Shown here: piece by piece, positions 1 to 14,135 of the stretch
Layout of the letters: every line of letters begins with the position of its first letter
Position numbering within the stretch: the stretch's first letter is position 1
NCBI GenBank assembly: GCA_003344405.1
Contig: NOWV01000051.1
Location: 310,001 to 374,000 of the forward strand
Source: Trichoplax sp. H2
Taxonomy: Eukaryota; Placozoa; Uniplacotomia; Trichoplacea
Reading direction: 5' to 3'
Length of the DNA stretch: 64,000 bases
Program-made: the position numbers and the translations under genes
Notes under the pieces: model-generated
Database searches by the model: none
The model's input: the letters and a program-made list of their open reading frames with translations, nothing else
Told to the model about the DNA's origin: nothing

Positions 1-3000
1 TAAAATATAAAGTATTACTTGTATTTGTAAGCTATTATGATGTATCTTATTATCAGCACAATGATGATTGCGAATAAGTTCAGCCAGATGATTTGTATTA
101 TTTCATCCCTTTAAATACAGTGGCACACTGGTTGGATTATAAATTAATAACCACGTATCAATGATCTCGTGATTTAGAAAGCTTTATAATTTAGCAGCCT
201 TAATAGGCCAGATAGTTTGAGAATAAATCTTGTTCTAGTATAAGCATAAATTTGTAACAGCTGTGATCGCATAGCATTGATAAAATGGATGGAGTATAAA
301 ATCATGCACATTGATGCTGGTAATGTTATAAACTTCACAAACGTCTGTTTTTTAAGCGATTAGTAGTGTGTATAGACTTTAGTAGCCGTACATAAGGCCT
401 TTATTTAGAACATTATGTAGTAAAATATTTTATACTGATAGGTAAAATAAAGCCGTTTTGTGACCGAAATGAAATATTTCTATAATAGTATTATTAGTAT
501 TAAATTATGTGAAAGATCCGAAAGGTATATTAAAAAAAATTTCTTTATCTTAAACAAAGAAAGGTCTTAGGGGCATAGAATTTAAAAATATTTAGAAATC
601 TTCTTGGAAACTTAATATACTCAGTATTTTATAAAATATCTAGAATAAACTCTAGTATATTTTAATTATGTTTCTATATTTAAGATGGCAGGAATTTACT
701 TTAATAGGAGAGTAAACTGACACCATTTTAGGTATAACCATTGTAACTGATCCTGTTGTATTCTGGGAGATTAAAAAAATGAATAAAATAATACTTTAGT
801 CAATCCAAACATGAACTGAAATACTCATATATTGTTAATAGTTCAAATTCCGATAATTTAAATTATCAGCAATACAGTCTGCTGTTTCATAAACTTTAGT
901 CAAAGCTACGTATATGTGAATTCGAATAACTGTAATGCTATAGTATTGCAATATTAAAAGCTTACTGGTAATTTTTACAATATTAATTCCTAAAGGACTT
1001 CGAAGAATGATGATCATCAGATTGATTTATTCGTAATTATCGTGGAGTGGTGATTTAAAAATGCATAAAATTATTGCTGCATAATACTGTGCTTAATATT
1101 ATTACCACTATTAATGTGAACTTTAAGCTATTTGCTTCAAATCTATGTAGTAGAACAATACATATAGTTTAAAGAGTAAACTTTTTCTATAAATATATAA
1201 GCATGTTGAGCTTCGTAAAGGTATTCTAAAGGTGTTACTGCATGACTTATATCTATAGAATTTAAATAAATATATTTCAATTTAAAAATATCTACAAACA
1301 AGGTATTATTCAAAATTGATGTAATAGAACTATAGTATAAATATGATGTACTGGAATGTGTGTCTATTTCTTTTCGGTCATGGCATTATTCACTAACCTA
1401 TGCGCAAATGAGATAAATACTTCTAAGATTGTAATATAGGAAAAAGTTCACTAGCAGCACAGAAATTATGCCACGTGCATTAAAATAAAATTGCTATATT
1501 ATAACTAATTCATGAATATTGCTAGTAAAAAAAACAACAGCCGTATTCTGTAACTGTTGTTTTAAAAAAATTAAACGAATTCGAATAAATTGTATACAAT
1601 ATTACTTGCCAACAAAAGTAAGATTATAGGAATTTATTTAAATTGTACTGATGATGCATCAAAATTTAAATTGGTCCGTATTTACGAAATTACAATAATT
1701 TTACGTAAGTAACTGTTGAAAAGAGTTATTGATACTTAAATTCCTATAAATATGAAGAATAAAAAATTGTATCTTCATTTTTTGTCTGCAGCAAATAATT
1801 TCAATTTTATTCTTTTGCTTTAATCATTCTCTGTGAATAAACACTTGTTCAATCTCGGAAAGAAGAAAAAAATTAGAAAACGAAAGTGTATGCTTTATAT
1901 AAGGCTATCAATAGTTCTTGCCAGCACTAGCAGTTAGTTACTCTTGTCAGCCAGTATAACAATGATTTTATCCCAACTAAGAAAGATTTCTGTACTTTGT
2001 CTTTGGTTGAATTAAAATCGACATAAACTGAGTAGCCTGCAGGGCTATGAGAAGCAAGCTTTCCTAAAGTCATTTAATACAGTACAATATCACCGTATAA
2101 ATTTAGCTGTTAAGAACAATAATGTCTTTGACTAATGCTAATCCATCCATCCATCATATTGATAAATTTTAATAAATAACGCGAGGTAATTTAAATTTAT
2201 TATTATTGCTACTTTATTAGTTTATTTCTATGCCTACGGCCATCTCGTATATTCGTAATCGCAATGGTGTTCAATTTAATAAATAGTATAGTGTTGAGTA
2301 TTTTCGTGGGGAAGTCTACGATTCAGATATATGACATATAGTATAATTAAAAAAAATGAAGACTGCAGCGAATGCATGTTCTATTGCCTTTATCAGATCA
2401 TTATAGTCAAGACATAATGAAATGAAATAATATTAGGAAATAAAGCATTAAAATTCAGCACTATTTTATTGAGAATTTTACAGCAGTTGTGATGTTGTGA
2501 AAAGTCAGATAATGCCTATTCTTTTTTAGAGTAAAATAACAATCACGCCACAGTGCTGTTCTGAATTGCATGCCAATGATATTTAGAATTATGTCCTACT
2601 GACGACTATTGTTTAGCCAGAGTAAGGATAATAAAGATCTACTAATGAACTGTTTGGATGACTAGACATCGCTAATCGTATTCTGTATTCTATCAGAGTA
2701 GCTTAAATCTTCAAAACATCATACTCTAATTGTAGTGGAATTAGCATATTGGTATTAATTTCCATCTATTATTTCCTATACTTTGATAGACTGTAGCTCG
2801 AAATAGTCAATAATACTGGACATTAATGCTTTGGCTTTGATACAAATAACATTTCATAATTCTGACAAGCCTATCCCTATTTTCTCCACTAACTTTACTC
2901 TCAAACGTTGGCTACATAATACTAAAATGCAAAACTTTTGCTGGTTGATAATCGTAATTAGAGGCAGATTTAGATCTGTTAGTAATACTATATGATCAAT

Positions 3001-4138
3001 TTTTACTGCTTAATCCAATTCATCGAAGCTAGCAATCATAAAATGAGTTTGTATTGATCATGGTCAATTCAGTGGCAGAGAATTGATCTATATTATATAA
3101 TTTCATGTTAGTTTCTTTTTTAGTCAATAAAAAACATTTAAAAATAATTACTTTATCTTGAGGATGTTGATAATGTATTAACATGCCTACAATATAAAAT
3201 ATGGAAAAGTCAATACGTTTGAATTGCTCATATCAACTATCCTATAAGATTTTGTTTAAATCATTGAAAAGGTAAAGCATCTTTATTTCCGTATAGTCGC
3301 TTCTTTACGCTAATTTTCTTTTTTGCCATCGGCCTAAAGCGTGGAACCGGTTAAAAAATTATGAAGAAAAAGGGAAAAAATGTCGTTCTACATCAGTAAT
3401 CAAGTTGATTTATTGTTAATAACAGTAGGGGGAACAATATCGTGCAATGAGAAAAAATAGCCATTATAATTCCCCTACGTGGAATGTATTAATGATCAAT
3501 GTTGTATAATATAAAATTAATCATGTTGTAATTTGACTAAGATAGCAGAAAATATTGAATATAGACTATTTTATAGCAGAATAACTGTTTTGTTTTCACC
3601 ATATCCAAGCTTAATGACGTCGCAATATAGTAGAACAACGTAACCGCGCTGATCTGTTGTTACTATAGCAACACATAATTAAAATTCTTCCCGACGAAAA
3701 GTTATTAATGGACTATCCAAGCTAGACAAAGACTTTAACGATCTATTTGAGTTAAACATTAGTATAGGATTGAGTTGAATTCAAAACCCAACACGATTAA
3801 CTGAGGGTAATGTTATGCTAAATTAATAACGGTTAAAAATAAAAGTTTTTATAGTTTTGACAGTAGGGTGTTGTATACCTCAGCAAGAGGATAATAGACC
3901 AGTAGAGTAGACAGTTAAATTATTTGGTTTGTGTATTAAAATTATTCTTTTTAAATCCAATTTTGGTATAGTGATCTTCATTGACGTGGTATAAATCGAT
4001 CAGTACCGTTTAAGTCGGCTAGCTGTATCCAAATCACGTCACAGTTATTTGTTAAAAGGTGCGGATTCGTGTTTAGGGATCAATTCTTGGCCGAGAAATT
4101 ATTTGCAACCATTAGAAAAGTTGTCTCATTCGATCAAG
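1..4138. other. Gene-poor AT-rich stretch
   Basis: I found no exon chain with family resemblance on either strand. Open frames are short (60 codons or fewer) and broken by many stops. The only simple sequence noticed is a short CATC run near 2148-2160. The last few hundred bases must hold the promoter and 5' UTR of the gene starting at 4139, but I recognise no core promoter element. Confidence 0.5.
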
Positions 4139-6258
4139 ATGTCTGTATTATCCAATCAAGGCGGTAAAAAACATTTTAACAGTAATCAGGGGTAAGTTTC
4201 GATTGATTTTTTACCACGATAAAATGGTAGTTACTCTTGTCGATTTTCATTAGGTTTTATTTTCATTTTCTTCATAATGAAGTGGATAAATTTTTTCCCA
4301 GTTCTATTAATTGCCATACTGTAATTCGTCCTGTTAGTGACAGAAGATAGGATAATTTCTTACTCATCAATAAAATTCATTTTTACTATAACAACTAAAT
4401 TACTCAGCAGTATCCACGTCTATTTGTTAATTGAAGAATTATTATAAATGAGATATAATTTAAGTACTGACCAATCCCACACTGTGATCCAAACGATAAT
4501 GTTACTTATACTGTAGGCGATTTGGCCAACGCTATTTGATAGAGATCATGAAAATGCCATGTTGTAGACGTTATTAATTTGAATTGAAGTAGAATAATGG
4601 AAATTTTCATGCCCTCAACTCATCGTCATCGTGACATCTTTTTAGCTGTAAGAATTGACCGTTGAAAAAAAATTTTATTTCTATCCTTGTTAGTCAATCA
4701 TGGCGAATATTTGGTGAAGGCGAAGAAGGCCGAGAAAATATTCCCATTCAAACTCCTCAAAATGAAAATTTTAATACAGCCGATTCGACAGATGATGCTG
4801 CCTATGGGAAAGCTCGATCGTTGAAGCCAACCCCTCGTACATATAACATTTTGTATCATGGTGACGAGCCAAAAACTCAATCCCGTTCAGGGGCACCTTC
4901 AGCAGAGCCCATGAGAGCACCATCATCTGAACCCATGAAAGCACCTTCAGCCGAACCCATGAGAGCAGATAATCCACCAAGCAATTTTGTCAATCCAAAA
5001 TTACAATCGATGAAGCCCACTCCTCGTACCTATAATATTTTATATCATGACGATAGCGAAGAAAATCCTACCCGTCAAATAAACTCCAAGCCTGCAACGA
5101 ATCCAGTAGAAGCACCTCAACCAGCCACGGGTAGATTGCAATCGATGAAGCCAGCGCCGCGCGATTACAATATTTTATTTCACGTCGAAACAACACCCAT
5201 GAATCCTTCAAGTGAAAATATAGAGAGTGCATCTGCTATGGATCAAAATGCAGCTATGGAAGGTGGTTCAATTTACAACGATTCTATACCGCAGCAATGT
5301 AATTTATTTGATTGGACACTTTTTTAAATATAAATTGCTATATGCAATGTTTAAGTTGATTGATCTTTTGTTTGATTATTCAATCGTGGCGTAAAAGTCT
5401 AGAAGTTAATATCTTATAGAGTCGATTTTGGTTTACAGTATTTGTTGTACCAGTGGTTTATGGGTTCGATATTACGATTGACTCTGTTGACCATCATGAC
5501 TGTTTGTCATTCTTTTAGATGCCACTCAAGTTCCAAATGCACAGGAAGAAAATTTTTCAGTAGAACAGCCCGATGTGGAGCTACCCCTTGCAGAAAGATC
5601 ATCGTCTATAAATGATTTTCGTGATCCGATTTCCATTAATGATGAATTAACAGCTCGACAAACACCTAAAAAAACTGGAAAGCTATGCGGATATAATCAA
5701 GGGCCAGCCACTATGGGAATAGGTAAAATTGTTGATTAATCCATTTACATACTATACGAGTATACCGTATAAATATGTATATGGACAACCAATCTGATTT
5801 TCTCTCGATAGATCTATGTATAGTATTTAGTTGGAACTTCAATTTGTGTGATCATTCCATTGGTACTTATGACTGATTTTTGATTATTATTATTATTGAA
5901 AATTTTTGAATACAGTGCCAGTAACCAATATATCGAATAGGAGAAATTCTGCTGAAGGTCGAAAGTTGTTGGAGAAAATCTCTTTTGAACATAACATGGA
6001 TTCACGTCAGGAACCAATGCATTCAGAAAGGGGAAAGGTAAACAAATAATACCATTTGCCTTGTTATGAATGCGTTCTCAGTTCCAAATTGAATAGCCAT
6101 GATGTCAATGATGATACTATCTAAAGTTTGCATATGCTTGTGTACGAATAGTAACGTCTATATCGAATCTATAGCGCCACGGATGCTTTGTATGGGACGA
6201 TACATCTAATCAACAAAGCAGAGAATCGCCAAGGCCGACAAGTGCACGCATTAGATAA
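4139..6258 (+). CDS. Repeat-containing low-complexity protein, possibly Jupiter/HN1-like (five exons, 343 aa)
   Basis: Exons read as 4139-4191, 4694-5262, 5519-5722, 5916-6037 and 6175-6258. Phases match at every junction and the lengths total 1032 nt, ending in TAA. The start is the ATG at 4139, followed by a clean GTAAGT donor at 4192. Exon 2 encodes GGQSWRIFGEGEEG, then three spaced copies of a motif of the form (L/M)KPxPRxYNIL(Y/F)H, with Pro/Ala/Glu-rich spacers such as repeated APSAEPM. Later exons encode CGYNQGPATMG and RHGCFVWDD. No signal peptide, membrane segment or catalytic motif is seen; the protein looks disordered. The Gly-Gly-x-Ser...Phe-Gly and repeated Lys-Pro...Asn-(I/L)-(L/F) pattern recalls the short motifs of the Jupiter/HN1 (JPT1/JPT2) microtubule-associated family. 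That likeness is loose and I do not assign the symbol. Reading through the exon 2 donor would instead end at a TAA at 5325-5327. Confidence 0.6.
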
Positions 6259-9208
6259 GAGTGGAAAATTGCCATGCAAATTGTATGATATAGTAGTTCT
6301 AATTCTAATTATTGCTGTAAAAGCAATGGCTCTTAATTTGACCCAGTGTTAGGTAAATAACTAAATATCAATTATGTTCTAATATTTTCACTTATTATTT
6401 GAAAGTATTTACTAATTCAGTAAGATAGTGTGTTGATTGATTTGAAAAGCAACGTATGCCATTGCATTGTGTTGATGACAATAATCAACATACACTATAG
6501 CACATATGAGCATAACTTTAAAATAATTACTTTTTTGTTGCTTTTTGGCATCTATGAAGTAATCGTTGCTAATAGATGTATGTTAGGCTTGTAAAAATTG
6601 GCAATTGGTGTAGTTCAATACGGGATCAATATTTTAAGTAGTAACATCCTTTGTAGAAATTTATAAACGTTTTAACAGCAGATTGTATTCTATGCTAACA
6701 TTCACTCTTGGTTATGACAAAAAGTAACAATATTATCGGTAATTTATCGATTAAATTATGGAATACAAATCTTCTAATAGTTCACATTTATGCGTAGAGA
6801 ATAGATTTGCGACCATAATCCAATTCGAATCTCTTTTGGTTTGTTGTATGATATTCGATTCAGAAGTGGTTTCAAAAATAAAAAATAATAGCTTTAAAAT
6901 GGGTTTTAGCGTCGTTCTTGGCATGCCATACTTTCATAGGATAGTTAATAAAGCAATTTGTAACGTTGAAGCAGTAAACAATCAAATATAGGCACGTTTA
7001 TTCATGACTTCTGACATTCGATTTAACAAGTACCAAAGTTAATCTAAAACATCGATGGAAATCGGCTACGTGATAACAGTTGATTTATAACTAAATTAAA
7101 ATTTAGTATAGTAGTCATTAAAGAAGTAGATCGAGAATTTCAATGAACTGTACATCGTAGTAGTACATACGTAAGATAGGATAAACTGATTTAAAAATTT
7201 TTTTTATACTATATAAATAGTGTCTTGTGGATCATACACCATTTTCTAACCGCAATTCATGATACTTGCTAAGTCTGTTCATAAAAGAATACAGTGGAGC
7301 ATTAATAGAAGTAGACGGAAATGATTGAACTTTAGCCGTATTCATACTGTACAAGCAGATTATCCATGATACAAGTTGAAAGACTAACTATAATAGACTT
7401 ACTATCGATCTCGAATTTGAAGGACATATTCTTTGAATTCGAGTTCAGTTCTTGATTACTGAGAAAGATTTTGTTGTTATCGACTCTTTGCCAGTTTTTT
7501 GCACTGATGATTGCATTCAATTCCGTTTCTATCAAAAGTCCATTATTTAGTCAATGTTGAAGAAGAGATGTCTATGATTAAGCTAAAAAGTGCATGTTAC
7601 CATTTACATCACCCAATAATTTGGCAACTAGTGACGCTTCAATCGTCTGATAGGTGATATTCAAAACGTAGCAGATAACTATTAAAATAGGAGAAATCAA
7701 TTATTGAATATCAGTTACGGCATAACGCCAGTTAATGCATAGTAAAACTTGGAAATGGTAGTGCAATGTTGCAATACAATCAATATTAATTGAAATAAGA
7801 GTCTATATCGTACAATCTCGAATGGATTCTTCAAATCCGTTGACTGTGGAACTCAAGTCTTTATTTTGTGCTAGCTCTTCCTATTGAAAGGAACGTACAA
7901 ATTGAATACTAAAGGGGATTCATAATTATTCTAATTTCCTAAAATAGCAGTTGTAACTACTTACCCAAAAAGTTATAAAGTTACATGTTTCCAGCAGTTC
8001 ACCAAGATAGAATATCCGCGATATTTGCTCGTCTTCCTCCTAAAGTAGAGTTAAGGATGATTCTTTGTCTTGAATAAGCAATCATCATCAACATAATCAA
8101 CAGAGAATGATGATTGGAGACTTTATCTACTGTACAGGAAATATGAAATTGTTGGAAAAGGATACATGGCTTTCTACCATTAGACATCGACAAAGGGAGA
8201 AATCGTTGGATGGTAGATTGGTTAAGGCTTTCAATAGTATTAGACTAACAATGTTGGATTGAAATAACGAAGGATTGAATTGGTAGCTAAAGGGAAAGAA
8301 GGCATACATAGCATGAAGATAGCATTAGCACGTGTTTATTTTTACCCAATTTGAAGTCTGTATGAAGGTTGACAATAATGTCATTGGTGCTTACAGTTTA
8401 AGTACAGCCAGGTTTGCTTCCACATCGTAAGTACCTTCTTGAGCCTGTAAATACACAATTACATTCCAATGATTAGTACTGACGTTGAACAGTAGTAGTA
8501 GCACTGCCTACAGCTGCAGAGACGAGTTGATTGAATCGAATTGGATGTCCATGACATGTATTGAGTTTGAAGAATTTGACTTTACCAACCTGCTGCTCAA
8601 CGTATGCATGTAAGACTGTCAAGTTTTCTGGATTATACCTATCAATTTGGCGAAAGATAAAAAAAGCAACATCAAGTTTTACTTCGGGATATCCATGATG
8701 GCAGAAATGCCGTGTGATGCAACTATTTTGTGATGGATAGTAGAGAGAATGATGCTATTGAACGAAATCCGTACGTTCATTCATTACTTTGTCCGTAGCG
8801 TAGCCGTGTTATGGCATTTATGTGGCGTTTTAATGATGCTTCTACTAACGTATCTGGATGTGATGGAGTCTATTGACCAATTACGATAGCGTAGAGTGAT
8901 TCATGTTCAACTTATTTTGATAGCGTATCGTTGTTGGTGTTTGTCAATTTTAGCGTGCAACAGCGGTACGCAATCGAAGGTGCGAATAATAAATTTTGAG
9001 CATGTTCTTGTCATTGGAATGATTTGAAGGCCTTAAGGTATCCAACATCGCTGATAAATAAGTCATTCCAATAGAATGTACTATTTTTTTTCAACCCAAG
9101 TCATGTATAGCTTAGCGTTGAACAAGGTGATGAAAGCATTTGGATGGTGGTTGTAATACTGTTATCAAGTGTCATGACAGATGAATGGATCGCCTTTCCC
9201 ATGCAGTG

Positions 9209-9227
9209 ATCGATCGATCGATCGATC
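9209..9227. repeat. (GATC)n microsatellite
   Basis: Uninterrupted GATC tetranucleotide repeats over about 19 bp. Each unit is palindromic. Confidence 0.85.
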
Positions 9228-9949
9228 TCCTCTATCCTCCAGTACAAAATTGGATTGGATCCAATGGAAAGGCTGCTAGCCATTGATCACCTGGGTGATG
9301 GTAATGGAAGCGATCGATTTTAGCTGTCATGCAAGTTCATCTTGATAAGAGAGAAATACTTTCCACCATCTTGACGATAGTAGCGTTAATAAGACTACCG
9401 TCGACAACATGGACTAAAGCCATGACTGGGGAGGGCATGTGGACACGACGGCCATTGGCGATGACATGGTCCACCGCTATAGTAGTCAATTCTTGAAAGT
9501 TAAGATCATTTTATATTGCATTGAATGGATTGAAATCCACTGCAGTTTAGGCTAGACAGAATGGTTGCAAGGATAGCAAAGATGAGGCAATAATTACCTA
9601 TTAATACCCACGAGAAGGTTATGGACATTTTCTTTGGCGGTATCCATGGCTAGCGAGGATGGTCACTGATTGCCTGGCTGTGTCGATTGACTACAGTGGA
9701 CAGTATGAGACTGGCTGTGGTGAGAGGCGAAGCGACACAACTGCATGTGTTCTGCTGTACGACAGCCCAAAGTTGAAACGCTACGCGTCAAGCGCTGTCG
9801 CGTCACGGACTTGCAGCGATACAGTAGCACACGATGACACAGTCGTGTGTTAGCCAACACCTGCAGTGTCCAAGCAAAAGCATCCCAGACACTACTACAG
9901 AACAAGTGTAGAAGGGTAAAAGAAAGAAAAAAAAGCCAACCTACCGCAG

Positions 9950-10690
9950 ATGCCGTTCCAGTGTACAGTATGCATGGCTAGAGTAGTTGCTACTGTAGTC
10001 TACAGTGTACTGTACTGTACACTAGCACGTGTACGCCTGGGACCGTACTGTATTGTCCACTACTAAGAGAAGCGAGATACAGTACTAGGTATTGTAAGAG
10101 CAGTGGAGATTCTGATACTGCACACTGTACACTGTGCTGTACAATTTGAAAATGATACTACATGTACTCTACTGTAGGCTTGTATGGAGCACTGCTGTAC
10201 CCTACTGACACATGTACTGTAGAGTCAGAAGAACTGAACCGGACCGGACCGGATCGCATACCAAATGCAATTTTCGCCGATTTTGCAATCCTACAGTACT
10301 TACTGTACGATCGTTTTTCGTTGAAATTTGCCTCAATCTACAGTACTGTACTGTACTGTACAGTGTACAGTCTAGATTTACAGTACTGCACCCACAACTC
10401 TGATCATACGAATCTGATGATTTAATTTCGATGGCTGCACTTCCTTCATAAATCAAGGTGGTATTCCGTTGCTGTAGAATAATAATATTTATTGATTGAT
10501 ACAGTACCCGTAGAAGGATATCTCCACTAATCGGCATTGCTGAGTTATTAGGCTACAACGGCATAAAACATTGACCTAGTTTGGGCTTGACTGAACTGGC
10601 CTATTTTTTTTTTTTTGACGGTGCCATCCAAATGAATCAGATGTTATACTGTACTGTACATCAAGTTTATAGGACAGCTCGAACAACTGG
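9950..10690. repeat. GTAC/TACAGTACTGTA palindrome-rich block
   Basis: The block is full of overlapping words such as ACTGTACTGTAC, TACAGTACTG and GTGTACAGT, all built on the self-complementary core GTAC. It also holds a short run ACTGAACCGGACCGGACCGG at 10230-10250. The reverse complement of that run closely matches the CCGGTCC...CGGTTCAG run repeated in the tandem array near 57900-58600. The open frames here on both strands are shadows of the repeat. Confidence 0.75.
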
Positions 10691-12423
10691 ATGGAAGGTG
10701 GAGCGGGCTTCTGCTCAAGTGCTCACTCGACAACCGAGTCTTGTATCCACTCAGCAATGTTATTTTCCTATCAGATATTGTCATCAAAGTAGAAATGAAA
10801 TGCATGCCTATCTCGACAATCATTTTGACTCCTACGGTTCACTGAATGAGCAGTAAATGTGTGTGCAAAGTGAATTTAGGATCACAAATGTTCTAAAATA
10901 CACAAAAATGGAAAACAAATTTTGTCTTTACATGAATATTTTATTACGGATATTACGCCAAACATACAGTAATTCTATCGATCCATTTCAAAAAAATCAG
11001 TTCAAAATACTCCATGTCGGTATAAACTCCTGTCTTTGCACGTTAGTTTTAAAGCGACATGAAAGAGCTGCAGTGTGCAAGTCAGTAAAAAGAGCCATTT
11101 TGTTTTGAAGTATAAATACTGACTCTTGGCTCCTTCGAGCTGGCTCATGACACCGGAATGACATGTCAACAACGTTGTCTCACCAATAGACTACGCCATA
11201 CTCCATACGAAATGGTGTACCCAGCACAGTTCGTCAACGATCGGCAAAGTGGAGCCCGGCCAATGTTGACAGTCTAGAAATCCATCAATGATGGATTCAA
11301 AGTCAAGTTGGTCTCCTTCTCGACATCAATCTGCACCAGCATCAATATGATCGATTGTCATGACTATCTTGTCAACATTTTCATACTGAGATGGAATTTT
11401 GCATTCTTGCAAATAGCTTACCAACATGATTGAATGAATCGGTGGTGATCGCTCTTCGTAGGACATTGGATCATTTCCATGTTGTTGTCTGTGATTGGCC
11501 AGCATGCTCAGTACAAAATAAGTTGCTATGATCAATTAATTTTAATAAGATGAATAACATCTTCCGTAGTGAGGGCAGTGGCTAATTTGGTACTCTTTCC
11601 TCGACTGCAATCCATTCATCATACCTCTATCACGGTCGATAGTATGGGCTTGTAAATCATTCGTTGACGATTTCCATTTATGATTGCATAGAGTTGCAAA
11701 GTATTACGTAACGCCCATTGGTGATCGAGTTGTGTCTCGAAACAGCCATCATGTTGATACTGTCATAGGCGATTCTTTCTCCTACTGCAACCTACTATAC
11801 TGTAAAGCGGAACAAGTTCTGCTCCAAGATGATGCAATCGAGGAGCAAGAGCTTTGTTTTGTCCAACCCCTTTGAGTCTTGAAGGCAATATTGATTTCCA
11901 CTCCAGGTAGCTTGCAACGCGAACGCTTTCAAGCTTAAAGGCTGCTGATTGCAACATTGGTGGGCATCCATTGCAATCCAACATTACAGATAGAAAGGTA
12001 AACTATTGAATAAGGACGATTCATTTCTTAAGGCAGAACTACTCAAATCTGATCGACAGCAGTGTAAACAAGGCGGCTTACGATCATCGCGTCGATAACG
12101 TATAATCATCTATCTTTCCAGCAATGATGGATGCGTCGATAAGTTCAAGAGACATTAGGATTGTAGCCAATGGCTTTTTATAACCCTTTAGGCTCACAAT
12201 CGATCAACTCCAAAGTTTGCGTTCTTAAAATGGAGCAAATGGCCAAGATGACACCTTTCATCCTACCAGCTATCATCCACGATGACTTAGCACGACAGAC
12301 TATGCCGGTTTCTAGTACTATCGTACTTTATGTTACAACTCCTATGAACTACAATCACGATAATAATGTCGATATCTCATCATATCGAGCTGTTGGCAAG
12401 TATCCGTTTCACATCTTGACCTT

Positions 12424-12441
12424 ATCATCATCATCATCATC
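12424..12441. repeat. (TCA)n microsatellite
   Basis: A short uninterrupted TCA run. It produces a Ser run in the overlapping but unsupported 12170-12547 open frame. Confidence 0.75.
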
Positions 12442-14135
12442 GATAGCTATATACAGTAGAAGAGCTTATCGTGTGATCGCTTTATCCATCGCCACGTACA
12501 AAAGACGACGATTTAATGAATACCTTGCTAACTGGCAATCGCCATGAACCTAAAAGTTCTCGGATTGATGCATTGACGAATTACAATTCGTCAATGAACT
12601 TGGAGGAACAAAATGCTTCATGGTTGTCATTCTCTCCAACCATGAACTAGTTATAACATCATATCAACTCTTGGTCCAGTAGGATCACAAACTCTTGCAA
12701 TGGCCGGGAATGTTGATCCCATGATACAGTAGTATGCTTGTTCAAGGGCTTAGATAAAACTATATAAATTGATTTTATCGATATGGATCTACTTATTCCT
12801 TGTGTTAACACCACAGTTTCATGCTTAACGCGACAGACTGCGGATTAAAAATGAAACTACAGTACTTGCACAAACACGCTAGCTAATGAAAGCTTAATCC
12901 CGTGTTGCTTATAATCATACCAACTTTCCACCTTTCCATTATAAATATCAAACCATATACGATCAACATTTCTTTGCAATGAACTGATTGGCAGCTTTCA
13001 CTTGAATTTTCTTCTCCGATATGCCGTGTAGAGGCAGTCAACAACCAGGCTATCACTGACAAATCGAATTCTTATCATAACTGCACTGTACATACGAATA
13101 TTTATCCACGCCGGTAAATTGGCTAAAATCTCTTCTCTACACGTAGATAGCTTCTATTAGATAATCCCAGTTTGATCGTATGCATTACGTAAATTTCAGT
13201 CGCGCATTGACATCAAGCATATTGCTTGATTGATTAAAATAGGATGACGTACTGTGTAAGTGTATATGGAATCACCATACTTTGCTAGAATTGTTTTTTC
13301 CTATGCAAATAGCGTAGCATATTCCATAGGTGAATGATGGCCTGAGATGCAAATATTGCAAATTTAATGACTACATTACTTAATTATTCCTGAATTCAAT
13401 AGCACGCGTTCCTTACGGAGTACTGATCTCAGCTGAATAATCGCTTTTGTTTTACCTGACTCTAAAACAGATCTTTTGCACATTCTTAATTTACTATTAA
13501 TTGTGAATGAGATCGGTAAGCATCGTACACGTACATTAAAGTAGCAAAGATGCCAATTTGTAGTAAGATTAAAACAGATAGTGATGGACTGTCAGAGATC
13601 TGCTGACATGAAAATGATTCTACTAAAACATTCATGGTAAAAAATTTTCTTCCCCTTTTAATCAATCGCTTGCAGTATGTTTCAAGTTAGCAATAAATGC
13701 AATATTGCATAGTATATTAGGCAAATGCAGTGTAAGGCACTTTTACATGAGCGGCAAGAAATCAACTGTGAGAAGAATAAATTAAAGTAAACATGTCTTT
13801 AGGGCGTAAACACTATATGCTGTGTACGCATATAGTTCAGTACTGTGCATTGAATGTACAATAGTTTATATATTAATGATTATACATTATATATTGACTT
13901 AAACTTCTCACCTGCAATACTTTACTAATAGTATTTGCAAGTGATCCATCATTATATTCGGTCGAGTTTGCTAACTGACGATCTAAATACACATGCACAT
14001 GTAGGAAGTTTTATACTACGCATTAATGTCTTAATGCAAACAGATCGTCTGCCATAGGAGAATGGAATTTGTAACAAAAATGAAACTATTGTCATTATCG
14101 GATGATGATCAATTTTAACTTTATTTAGCTAAATT

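Larger units (their letters stand above)
6259..14135. other. Gene-poor stretch between the repeat-protein gene and the aminotransferase gene
   Basis: No exon series could be assembled. The longest open frame (12170-12547, +) has no recognisable domain and includes a TCA repeat run. GC content rises visibly around 8500-12700 compared with the flanks. A GTAC-palindrome block lies near 9950-10690, a perfect GATC run at 9209-9227 and a T-run near 10605-10617. The region may contain decayed mobile or gene sequence, but I could not identify any. Confidence 0.45.

Noticed and set aside
12170-12547. 125-codon plus-strand open frame
   Set aside because: No recognisable domain, contains a TCA-derived Ser run, and lacks splice-linked neighbours. 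Could be chance in a less AT-rich region.
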